A stretch of 64,000 bases of DNA, taken from the NCBI GenBank assembly GCA_963589785.1, contig CAVAMJ010000003.1, forward strand, positions 1 to 64,000, given 5' to 3'. The position numbers and the translations under genes are program-made. Source of the stretch: SIG603 sp963589785. GTDB lineage: Bacteria > Bacillota > Clostridia > Oscillospirales > Acutalibacteraceae. Positions 50,246 through 58,087 of this stretch are shown here, piece after piece (within the stretch, counting starts at the first letter, position 1; every line of letters begins with the position of its first letter). Below the pieces are notes generated by a model. The model was given only the letters and a program-made list of their open reading frames with translations, ran no database searches and was not told where the DNA came from.

Positions 50246-50980
50246 ATGATATGCGAAAGCTTTCTTGAAAATCATGTGGTTTATCACTATGACGGCAGTT
50301 TTGACGGATTTATGTGCTGTGTGTTTGAGAGCTTTTTGAAAAAAGAACTGCCGACTGCGATTGAACGTGAGGATGAAGCTAAGGATACGCTTTTCCCGGT
50401 CAAGCTGATAGTAACAGATAAAAGCCGTGCCAATCGTGTCAGGCGCTCGATTCCCGAGAAAATTTCACTTGAAGCGAAGGAACTTATCGAGGAATGTTTT
50501 CTCACATGCTTAAGCGAGAAGGAACTTCACATGCTGTCGTTTATTTATATGGGATTTCGTTTCGGCTCGAGGGTTTGCGATATGTTTGAAAACGAACACG
50601 TTTCTGCTATGAGAAAGGCGGTTCAGCTTCTATCGAGGGAGGCTCATCACATGACGGGAATGATTTCATTTTCTGATTACGGCGGTATTCTCATGAGCAA
50701 AATTTCACCGAAAAACAATATTTTGCCGCTTATAGCTGAGCACTTTTCAGACAAAATGTCGGGCGAGGTTTTTATGATATATGACGAGGTACATAAAATT
50801 GCACTCATACACCGAGATTCAAAAAGCCGTTTCATTGATACGAGAAAAATCGAGCCTCCGCCGCTTGACCCGCAGGAGAGCAAGTATCGAGGACTTTGGA
50901 AGAGATTTCTCGAGATGGCAGAGCTTGAGGGAGAGGTCTTGGGTGAAGTGGGACCGTTGCCGCCTTTGAGAATGAGATAG
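50246..50980 (+). CDS. TIGR03915-type DNA metabolism protein (DUF4130)
   Basis: The 244-residue protein has YHYDGSFDGFMCCVFESF at the start, MGFRFGSRVCDMF mid-protein and a C-terminal DUF4130 part with MIYDEVHKIALIHRD and PQESKYRGLWKRFLE. The family is usually encoded beside a radical SAM partner (TIGR03916) and is thought to act in DNA repair or modification. That partner is not seen here; Pol IV is the neighbour instead. It starts after GGGGGTGATTTTTA, 29 bases downstream of dinB. Confidence 0.85.
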   Translation: MICESFLENHVVYHYDGSFDGFMCCVFESFLKKELPTAIEREDEAKDTLFPVKLIVTDKSRANRVRRSIPEKISLEAKELIEECFLTCLSEKELHMLSFIYMGFRFGSRVCDMFENEHVSAMRKAVQLLSREAHHMTGMISFSDYGGILMSKISPKNNILPLIAEHFSDKMSGEVFMIYDEVHKIALIHRDSKSRFIDTRKIEPPPLDPQESKYRGLWKRFLEMAELEGEVLGEVGPLPPLRMR

Positions 50981-50994
50981 AATATTTTAAAAAG

Positions 50995-51033
50995 AAAACA
51001 TCCGAGCGACCTTTTAGCCGTTCGGATGTTTTG
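50995..51033. terminator. Bidirectional terminator after the SOS-type operon
   Basis: AAAACATCCGA pairs with TTCGGATGTTTT, with A and T runs on the two sides. Confidence 0.85.
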
Positions 51034-51048
51034 ATTCTGTTTGATTTG

Positions 51049-51825
51049 TTATTTAAGCCCCTTGTGCTTTATCACGCCGTTTACAGCGTAGCTTGCAAAA
51101 TAAACAAGGCTCATGGCGGGGTTGATGCCCGATTGTCTCAAGGATTTAAAGTGCTTTTTAGCCGTGCTTACCGTTCCGGCAGAAACCTGAGTTTCGCTCT
51201 TGCGGTAATAGAGAAGCGGCTCGTTGATACCGATGCAGTAGCTGTAATTCTTCAGTATTTTCAGCCAGCAGACATAGTCCTCGTGGACGCTTTGGTCGCT
51301 TGTCATGGGGTACTTAAGAATTGCCTCACGCTTTATGAGAACGGAGGAAAGGGAAATGCTGTTTGTTTTCAGCAAGTCCTTGTAGGTTATCTTAGAGCCG
51401 ACAGGAACGAAAATTCCCGTGTGAGTGCCGTCTGCCTCGATGAACTCTCTGCCCGTTGAGCACATGACGGCTTTCGAGCCGTGCATGGCGGAAAGCTGTT
51501 TTATAAGCTTGTCCTTTGCCCAAATATCGTCGCTGTCAAGAAAAGCTATTAAATTTCCCGTCGACCTGTTAACGCCGAGTGTTCTCGCTCCGCCTGGGCC
51601 CGCTCTGCCTTCCGTTTTTAGAAGCTTGAAATTTGCGCCGCTTTCAGAAAGAAAGTCGATTGCTTTTTTGATTCCGCCGTCGTCGCTTTGGTCGTCCACA
51701 ATGATTATTTCAAGTGTGTCGTCCTCGTGCAGACGCTGAGAAACAACGGATTTAAGAGCCTCGATTATTGTCTTTTCGGCATTGTGAATCGGAATGATTA
51801 CCGATATATCAGCTTTCATTTTCAA
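51049..51825 (-). CDS. Family 2 glycosyltransferase
   Basis: The 258-residue protein has a GT-A fold: SVIIPIHNAEKTIIEALKSV at the start, IIVDDQSDDGG, GPGGARTLGVN and the metal-binding DSDD (AFLDSDDIWAKDKL). It transfers a sugar from a nucleotide donor, probably onto a lipid-linked polysaccharide. Its start overlaps the end of the priming transferase gene by 17 bases, so the two act in one surface-glycan pathway. Confidence 0.92.
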   Translation of the reverse strand: MKMKADISVIIPIHNAEKTIIEALKSVVSQRLHEDDTLEIIIVDDQSDDGGIKKAIDFLSESGANFKLLKTEGRAGPGGARTLGVNRSTGNLIAFLDSDDIWAKDKLIKQLSAMHGSKAVMCSTGREFIEADGTHTGIFVPVGSKITYKDLLKTNSISLSSVLIKREAILKYPMTSDQSVHEDYVCWLKILKNYSYCIGINEPLLYYRKSETQVSAGTVSTAKKHFKSLRQSGINPAMSLVYFASYAVNGVIKHKGLK

Positions 51826-53251
51826 TGGTATCTACCTTGACATTGCCGTCATCATCGATGATCGTGATGTCCTGCTTTGTCGAACTGAAAGGTGAGCCGA
51901 GAGCGGTGGTCTGATTTTGGTCGATACCCTCGCTGGCTTCCTTTGTGAACATTATTCTTATGGTCTTGAGAATGAGCTCGATGTCAAGAAGTGCACTCTG
52001 ATGCTCGATGTAGTAAAGGTCAAGCTTCAGCTTATCGTAAGGTGTTGTGTTATATTTTCCGAAAACCTGGGCATAGCCGGTGAGACCTGCCTTGGCTTTG
52101 AGTCGGAAATTAAACTCCGGAACTACCTTTGAGTACTCGTCGGCAATCTCCGGTCTCTCGGGTCTTGGGCCGACAACACTCATTTCGCCCTTCAGGATAT
52201 TGATAACCTGAGCGAGCTCGTCAAGATGAGTTTTTCTGAGAAATTTACCGATAGGGGTGATTCTGTCGTCATCCTTCTTTGCAAGCTGAGCGACGCCGTT
52301 CTCGGAATTCATTCTCATGGTTCTGAATTTGTATATCTCAAAAACTTTCCCGTTAAGGGTGAGTCTTTCCTGCTTGTAGAAAACGTCTCCGCCGTCCGTC
52401 AGCTTGATGATAAGTGCAAAAATAAGCATGAACGGGAGGGTGAGAACAGTAATGGGAATGATGATTACTAAGTCGAGTATACGCTTGACTATTCTCTTCT
52501 CGAGTCTTATACCGCGGTTTTTGCAGATTAGAAGCGGAGAGTCGAATATATTGGAACTTTCTGCACCCAAGAGAATGATGTCAGAAAGCTTCGGCGTTAC
52601 GTAGGCTCGAATGTTCTTACTGAAGCAGAACTTAATCAGCTCGTTTCTTCTATCAGCGGGAATGTCACAGATAATGACAGATTCGTACTCCTCGATTTTC
52701 GAGAAAATCTCCTCTTGTGTGAAGTTGTTCACACAGAAGAACTCACGGATGTTGTACTTGTCCTTTCTGGTGTTCATCTTATTGATGAAGCCGTCAGGGT
52801 CGTGATCGCCGTAAACAAGCAGAAGCTGTCGTGCACTGTAGATTTTACTGTAAATATACTTTGAGATTATTGCCCACGATATAACGCACAAAAAGTCAAA
52901 GAATGTCAGCAAAAGCATTGGCTTAACTCCCGCAAACCAGCGGTTGATAAGCGAAACGATGCCGTAGTCGAAGGCATTGACCATGATTACCGTCAGACAC
53001 TGCGAATAGATAATGTCCACGGTGCGATAGTCGCCGATGTTTCTTGAGCCGTAGAGCTTCATGAACGCATACGTTATTATGGCATAAACTCCGACAACAA
53101 CCCAGTTACCTTTGCGCCAATAAGGATTAGGAATGCTGTTGGCGTAGTAGGTGGTCCATACAACCCAGTAAAGGTAGGTAAGCACGAAGATAATCACCCA
53201 GGAAAGAATGTAGGATAAAAGTCTTCGGAACTGGTTCTTATTTATATTCAT
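51809..53251 (-). CDS. Polyprenyl-phosphate sugar-1-phosphate transferase (priming glycosyltransferase)
   Basis: The 480-residue protein has four N-terminal membrane segments (about 12-135), a CoA-binding-like middle domain and a C-terminal bacterial sugar transferase domain with KRILDLVIIIPITVLTLPF, VFYKQERLTLNGKVFEIYKF and RKTHLDELAQVINILKGEMS, then GPRPERPE. It loads the first sugar phosphate on undecaprenyl phosphate to begin an exopolysaccharide or capsule repeat. A ~40-residue tail after the domain is unusual. The downstream glycosyltransferase overlaps it. Confidence 0.93.
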   Translation of the reverse strand: MNINKNQFRRLLSYILSWVIIFVLTYLYWVVWTTYYANSIPNPYWRKGNWVVVGVYAIITYAFMKLYGSRNIGDYRTVDIIYSQCLTVIMVNAFDYGIVSLINRWFAGVKPMLLLTFFDFLCVISWAIISKYIYSKIYSARQLLLVYGDHDPDGFINKMNTRKDKYNIREFFCVNNFTQEEIFSKIEEYESVIICDIPADRRNELIKFCFSKNIRAYVTPKLSDIILLGAESSNIFDSPLLICKNRGIRLEKRIVKRILDLVIIIPITVLTLPFMLIFALIIKLTDGGDVFYKQERLTLNGKVFEIYKFRTMRMNSENGVAQLAKKDDDRITPIGKFLRKTHLDELAQVINILKGEMSVVGPRPERPEIADEYSKVVPEFNFRLKAKAGLTGYAQVFGKYNTTPYDKLKLDLYYIEHQSALLDIELILKTIRIMFTKEASEGIDQNQTTALGSPFSSTKQDITIIDDDGNVKVDTIENES

Positions 53252-53392
53252 TTTTCAAGTTCCTTCTCGGCTGTTAGCCGAACAAAAAATATTCGGCACA
53301 GCTTGCCGATTTTAGTATAGATATTTGAATTATATTACTATTTTATAAATATTTCAAGTATCAGTGAATTTGTGAGCCATAATGAGTCGGTA

Positions 53393-53430
53393 TAAAGAGA
53401 AAACGCCCTCCTTTCGGAAGGCGTTTTGTA
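53393..53430. terminator. Terminator of the acidic small protein gene
   Basis: AAAACGCCCTCC pairs with GGAAGGCGTTTT around TTTC. On the minus strand T follows the stem, so it ends the gene at 53443. Confidence 0.82.
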
Positions 53431-53442
53431 TTAGTTTTTAGA

Positions 53443-53697
53443 TTAATCCTCGTCCTCATCGTCCGGCATAAGCTCGTCAAGATATTTATAGTATTCGCCC
53501 CATTCGGAAGAATAGTAAGACTTGTCGTCGCCGCTTGTGCTGAACTCATCGATTGTCTCGTCGTCCTTTGATACGTTGTAGCCGATGTAATCGCCCATGT
53601 ACTGAGCAGAAATTCTGTAGCCGTTTTCAAGCTCTATGGTCTTGAGAGTATCGAACAAACCGAATTCAAATTTTGTTGACGTGATTTTGTATTTCAT
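53443..53697 (-). CDS. Small acidic protein of unknown function
   Basis: This 84-residue protein starts MKYKITSTKFEFGLFD, with aromatic and acidic residues throughout and the tail MPDDEDED. No signal or membrane segment is present. ATG 53697 is preceded by GGGTGG; a GTG three codons earlier overlaps that site. It lies 23 bases downstream of the aminopeptidase gene, so it is probably in the same transcript. No family is recognised. Confidence 0.68.
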   Translation of the reverse strand: MKYKITSTKFEFGLFDTLKTIELENGYRISAQYMGDYIGYNVSKDDETIDEFSTSGDDKSYYSSEWGEYYKYLDELMPDDEDED

Positions 53698-53720
53698 ATA
53701 ATCCACCCTTATAAAATAAA

Positions 53721-54932
53721 TCAGATAGCAAAGTCGCCGTTATCAAATATGACTGTCTCTTTGCCGTCGTTGTCAATTCCCACGATGTGCATGTCCGGAG
53801 TTCCTACCATGAAATCGATGTGAATTTGAGAATTGTTGAATGTGAAGCGCTCGTCTTCGGGCTGAGAGGAGGAAAGTGCTCTGCCGAGAGCCAAATGACA
53901 GCTTGCGTTCTCGTCAATGAGAGTTGTGTAGTAAACAAGTCCGCTCATGGAGATTGGAGAGTGATACTCAACCAAAGCTGCCTCGCCGAGATAGCATGAG
54001 CCCTCATCGGTAGCAACGAGAGATTCGAGCATTTCTTTGCCCTCGTCTGCGATAACCTCGACAACCTTGCCGTTCTCAAATCTGAAACCGAAGTTATCTA
54101 CTGCTTTTCCGCCTAGTACAAGCGGTCTTGAGGAATAGACAACGCCGTTAGTGCCGTATTTTTCAGGTGAGGTGCAAATCTCCTCGGTCGGAATGTTCGG
54201 GCAAGTCTTAACTCTGTCCTTTGGCATGCGTGAGAGATACTTCTTCATACCGAAGTTTGAGTCCGGAGTAAGCTCGACCGTGAGGTCTGTTCCGTTCGAT
54301 GCGGTGTAGTGAAGGTATCTGAGATTGAGCTCGTCAATCTTATCTCCTCGCTCGTGCTTTTTCTCTGCAAGCTTCTCCCAAGTCTCGACTACATCGTTTG
54401 TTTCGTCAATGTAGCAAAGCTTGAAGAGAATATTCCAAAGCTCTGTGAGGTTGTCCTCTTTATTCGGAAGAATATAGTCTGCCCATTCCTGAGTAGGAAT
54501 CATGGCGATTAACCACTGACAGCCGTTTCTTGTGTATTTTCTCATTACATTTCTGAGGTTGTCGGTGCGCTTGAAGATAGCGTTGCCCTCCTCATCGGGA
54601 ACATCCTCCATAAGCTTGGGGTTAACTCCCTCAAGTCTTACGAATGCCGCCCCCTGTGACATATAGTAGTCGTAGTAATCCTCCTCGACCTTATCTACCT
54701 TCTGCATCTCGTCGACGGAAGTGTAATGTGCTCGAACCTTGAGGTTAGCCTGGTCAAGATAATTTATGATAACGTTGGACGCACCGAGCTTGTAGCATTC
54801 CTCTGCGAAAATCGGAGTGAAAGCGTAGCCCTCGATAGCGGCTTCAACCATGACTATCTGTCCCTTTTGAACATTTATGCCCACTCTTGCGAGAGTATAA
54901 GCGTATTTGTGCTTCATTTCTTCAAAAGTCAT
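53721..54932 (-). CDS. M29 family metallo-aminopeptidase (AmpS/PepS-like)
   Basis: This enzyme of ~403 residues has the M29 metal and catalytic motifs: NIPTEEICTSPEK, GSCYLGEAALV, NASCHLALGRA and IHIDFMVGTPDM. It removes N-terminal residues from peptides in the cytosol. ATG 54932 has AAGGGG 9 bases upstream; another ATG three codons earlier overlaps that site. Confidence 0.92.
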   Translation of the reverse strand: MTFEEMKHKYAYTLARVGINVQKGQIVMVEAAIEGYAFTPIFAEECYKLGASNVIINYLDQANLKVRAHYTSVDEMQKVDKVEEDYYDYYMSQGAAFVRLEGVNPKLMEDVPDEEGNAIFKRTDNLRNVMRKYTRNGCQWLIAMIPTQEWADYILPNKEDNLTELWNILFKLCYIDETNDVVETWEKLAEKKHERGDKIDELNLRYLHYTASNGTDLTVELTPDSNFGMKKYLSRMPKDRVKTCPNIPTEEICTSPEKYGTNGVVYSSRPLVLGGKAVDNFGFRFENGKVVEVIADEGKEMLESLVATDEGSCYLGEAALVEYHSPISMSGLVYYTTLIDENASCHLALGRALSSSQPEDERFTFNNSQIHIDFMVGTPDMHIVGIDNDGKETVIFDNGDFAI

Positions 54933-55142
54933 TGTAAACATCCCCTTTGGATAATTTTAGCTGTAATTTCATTATAGTCGGCATAAGTACAAAAGTCCAC
55001 AATTTTCGGCTTTTGAACGGAATAAAAATAAGACAGAAAAATCGCCTTCGGCACAAAATATTTACAAATATATTGTTGAAATAATAACAATTATGAAGTA
55101 ACATAATATTGCCGATATTCGGCAAAAAAAGGAGGTTTAAAC

Positions 55143-56375
55143 TTGAAAAAAAGATCATTCCGCGACTTTATAGATACCACGGTTGCGGGTGCGGGCTCGA
55201 TTTTGATTGTCGTGCTTTTGTACTTCTTGCTTTTGAGGCTTAGTTCCATTGTATCTGCGGTGACATGGCTTTGGAAGGGAGTCGAGGTCTTCTTCATCGG
55301 TGCGGTTCTTGCGTATCTCTTGAAAGGCCCGTGCAACTTCATGGATGAACAGCTTGCGAAAATCATTCCGCAAAAGCACAAAAAGCTTATCACGCCGCTT
55401 AGCGTTCTGATTGTTATGCTTCTCACGCTTCTGCTTGTCTACGGTCTCATCGCGTCGGTTCTTCCGCAGACAATTAACAGCATCGCAACTATCGTGAATT
55501 CGATCCCCGATGCCGTGACAAGGCTCACCAAATGGGTGAATAATCTTCACATAACAAATCCGATAATTCAGAAGTATCTCACTCAGGCGATAACAGCGGT
55601 CTCGCAGTCTCTTGACAGCTGGTTCTCGAATGACGTTATGTCCTACTTCACCAATTTAATCGGCGGCTTGAGCAGTACGGTGAATGCGATTATCGCACTT
55701 CTTAAGAATGTATTTATCGGACTTATCGTCTGCGTGTATATTCTTCTCGGAAGAAAGAATTTCAGCAGACAGGGCAAGGCTGTTCTCAATGCTATTTTTC
55801 CACCGAAGATTTCTGATAAAATTATGCATGAGCTTGATTTTATCGATGACATTTTCATCGGATTTTTCGGCGGAAAAATCATCGACTCAGCTATCATCGG
55901 AGTTGTCACCTATATTTTCTGCCTGATACTTTCGTTCACAAACGGACTGCAGAACAGCTTGCTTATCGCACTTATCGTAGGTGTCACAAACATAATCCCG
56001 TACTTCGGCCCGTTCATCGGCGGCGTTCCTACGGCGCTTATGGTTTTGATGGATTCAAAGACAAACTGCATTATATTTGTTATTTTCATCATCATTCTCC
56101 AGCAGATTGACGGAAACATACTCGGCCCGAGAATTCTCTCTCAGAGTGTGGGAATAAGCGGATTTTGGGTTCTGTTTTCGATTATGTTTTTCTCCTATGT
56201 GTTCGGCTTCATTGGCTTCCTTATCGGCGTTCCGATTTTTGCGGTCATTTACGACTTGGCAAAGAGACTTGTTGAGAAAGGCCTTGAAAATCACGGAAGA
56301 AGCTATCTCCTTGCGGGAAATGCTCCTCCGCCCGAAGAAACCGTTCCTAAAGAAACGAGCGAAAACGAAAAGTAA
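55143..56375 (+). CDS. AI-2E/PerM family transporter
   Basis: The 410-residue membrane protein has about eight segments and the conserved C-terminal region NIIPYFGPFIGGVPTALM, QQIDGNILGPRILSQSVG and GFWVLFSIMFF. The family exports small molecules or ions, and AI-2 export is shown for only some members. The TTG start follows AAAGGAGGTTTAAAC. A short palindrome GCCGATATTCGGC lies just before that site (about 55111-55123). It is monocistronic. Confidence 0.9.
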   Translation: MKKRSFRDFIDTTVAGAGSILIVVLLYFLLLRLSSIVSAVTWLWKGVEVFFIGAVLAYLLKGPCNFMDEQLAKIIPQKHKKLITPLSVLIVMLLTLLLVYGLIASVLPQTINSIATIVNSIPDAVTRLTKWVNNLHITNPIIQKYLTQAITAVSQSLDSWFSNDVMSYFTNLIGGLSSTVNAIIALLKNVFIGLIVCVYILLGRKNFSRQGKAVLNAIFPPKISDKIMHELDFIDDIFIGFFGGKIIDSAIIGVVTYIFCLILSFTNGLQNSLLIALIVGVTNIIPYFGPFIGGVPTALMVLMDSKTNCIIFVIFIIILQQIDGNILGPRILSQSVGISGFWVLFSIMFFSYVFGFIGFLIGVPIFAVIYDLAKRLVEKGLENHGRSYLLAGNAPPPEETVPKETSENEK

Positions 56376-56390
56376 ATCATTCAGCATTTT

Positions 56391-56427
56391 GACACCCTCA
56401 GGGCTTTAAGCTTTGAGGGTGTTTTTC
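56391..56427 (+). terminator. Terminator after the AI-2E family gene
   Basis: ACACCCTCA pairs with TGAGGGTGT, followed by TTTTT. Confidence 0.88.
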
Positions 56428-56513
56428 GTGCAAAAATCTGCAGAGAGATTACTGTATATTTGTCTTACGGCAAATAAATTGCGGAACAGCGAAAAGAATT
56501 AACAGGAGATAAT

Positions 56514-56924
56514 ATGCGTATTGAAAAAAGAGATGGCGAAGATTATAATATTTATATAATTTCTATCGTGAATTTTGATGCCTCAAGTGCCGCTGTTCGA
56601 AGTCTTAGGTGGTACGCCGAATTTGTGAGCAGAGGGCTTGACAGAGCGAGATTTTCTGTGTGCTTAACTCATAGGTCATGTGTGTTGAGGGTTAAGCTTA
56701 ACGAGAGTGAATATAACGATGGCGAAAGAAGAAATCTGATTGTCAAATTCGGTGAGGAGTGGGTTTCTTGTGTGAAAGGTGATTTTGAGATGCTTGCAGA
56801 CGGAAGAATTCCGCAGAAGATAAAGAATAGTTATCTTGAAGAGAACAAAGCGATATTCACTGAATGGAATAAATGCGAGGAGCACATTTTAAATGGGAAG
56901 ACGGATAAAACGGGTTATATTTGA
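56514..56924 (+). CDS. Unknown protein, first gene of the kinase operon
   Basis: This 136-residue protein starts after AACAGGAGATAAT. It has no signal peptide or membrane segment and shows alpha/beta-like character (YNIYIISIVNFDASSA, then basic RWYAEFVSRGLDRARF). I recognise no family. Its end overlaps the next gene by 32 bases, and the set of three genes ends with a Ser/Thr kinase. It may be an adaptor or substrate of that kinase, which is inference. Confidence 0.75.
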   Translation: MRIEKRDGEDYNIYIISIVNFDASSAAVRSLRWYAEFVSRGLDRARFSVCLTHRSCVLRVKLNESEYNDGERRNLIVKFGEEWVSCVKGDFEMLADGRIPQKIKNSYLEENKAIFTEWNKCEEHILNGKTDKTGYI

Positions 56925-58077
56925 TGAATTTATTATCGGACTAATGGGCAGAGATGCCATTTGTTCGCTTGAAAAAATTAATAAAATTCAAAGTGAAATG
57001 CTTAAAAATATAGCTTCGGGAACAGCTTTCAATATAAATAAGGTTGAGAGCGAACTTCAAAGTTATCCGCTTCGCTACCGAATTATCTACAAGGGATTTT
57101 TAGGCGAGATTGACCTTGAGACTTTAAACCAAAGGCTTGAAGAAAAGGGCGAAAACAGACTTTATTCAAGAGACCTAATCGAAGCCACGCTTATCTGGGC
57201 TTTTAAGAAAAAACTTACCTTTGATGAGTGGCAAAGCTTGGTTTCAAAGTTTCGAGAGCTTGAAAGCGTCGGCATGTATGACGAGCTTTTGATAAGCGGC
57301 ATGAACGGCTCATACAGTGCTTTTCCGCTCGAGAGAATTAAAGAATATGTCAAAAAAGCATCGTTTTCAGACGGTGAAATCGAATACACTATCGCAAGGA
57401 CGAAAACCGCCGAGCAGTCTCTTCTCACGCTTGATACCGATAAGGAATTTGTTCTGTACATAAGCGAGAATATCAGAAATTTTTGCGAGGGCAGAGAAAA
57501 GGCGAGGTACTATATCTGCAAATACCTTTGTCTTTATTTGTCAACGCTGATTGATTACTATATGCTCGAAGGAATATCGAAAGCCGAAAAAAGAAATATC
57601 TACCTTGATTTGCCGCTAAGCAATATTTCCGATATGGATCCCAACCGTCACGCTAGGCTCACACGGGAAGAGGTGAACGCTTGTCTTTTCAAAGCAAAGC
57701 TCAGTCCGAATAAGCTTTTTGAGCTTGTGAACCGATTTTATTTTTATGTTCTTCTGTCGGACTCCGATGCGGAAAATCCGAATTGGGAGGAATATAGCTT
57801 AGTGTCAAAGCTTCTTCGAGGGGACGGCATATCAAGAAATATGCTCATGCTAATGCTCCTGTTTTTCGGCTGTAATTCTCAGATCAGCGACGAGGGTATG
57901 AGACTTGATTTTGATCGCATGAACGATATTTTGAGGGCGTGCCGTTTTGAAATGCTTGACGGAAAAAAACGAGCAATTGACGAAATAATCATCAAAGCGC
58001 TTGGCTCGGACAATCCGAAGTCGGTGCTTGAAAAGCTTATCTATGAAGACTGCGAAACTAAAAGCATAGAAATATGA
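56893..58077 (+). CDS. Unknown 394-residue protein in the kinase operon
   Basis: The protein looks helical and soluble (many Leu/Lys/Glu heptads, e.g. LIEATLIWAFKKKLTFDEWQ), with no membrane segment. RHARLTREEVNACLFKAKLS and LLRGDGISRNMLMLMLLFFG are recognisable stretches, but I know no matching family. Its start, behind GCGAGGAGC, overlaps the previous gene by 32 bases, and the kinase gene begins 10 bases after its stop. Tight packing suggests a dedicated partner. Confidence 0.75.
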   Translation: MGRRIKRVIFDEFIIGLMGRDAICSLEKINKIQSEMLKNIASGTAFNINKVESELQSYPLRYRIIYKGFLGEIDLETLNQRLEEKGENRLYSRDLIEATLIWAFKKKLTFDEWQSLVSKFRELESVGMYDELLISGMNGSYSAFPLERIKEYVKKASFSDGEIEYTIARTKTAEQSLLTLDTDKEFVLYISENIRNFCEGREKARYYICKYLCLYLSTLIDYYMLEGISKAEKRNIYLDLPLSNISDMDPNRHARLTREEVNACLFKAKLSPNKLFELVNRFYFYVLLSDSDAENPNWEEYSLVSKLLRGDGISRNMLMLMLLFFGCNSQISDEGMRLDFDRMNDILRACRFEMLDGKKRAIDEIIIKALGSDNPKSVLEKLIYEDCETKSIEI

Positions 58078-58087
58078 AAGGAAAAAC

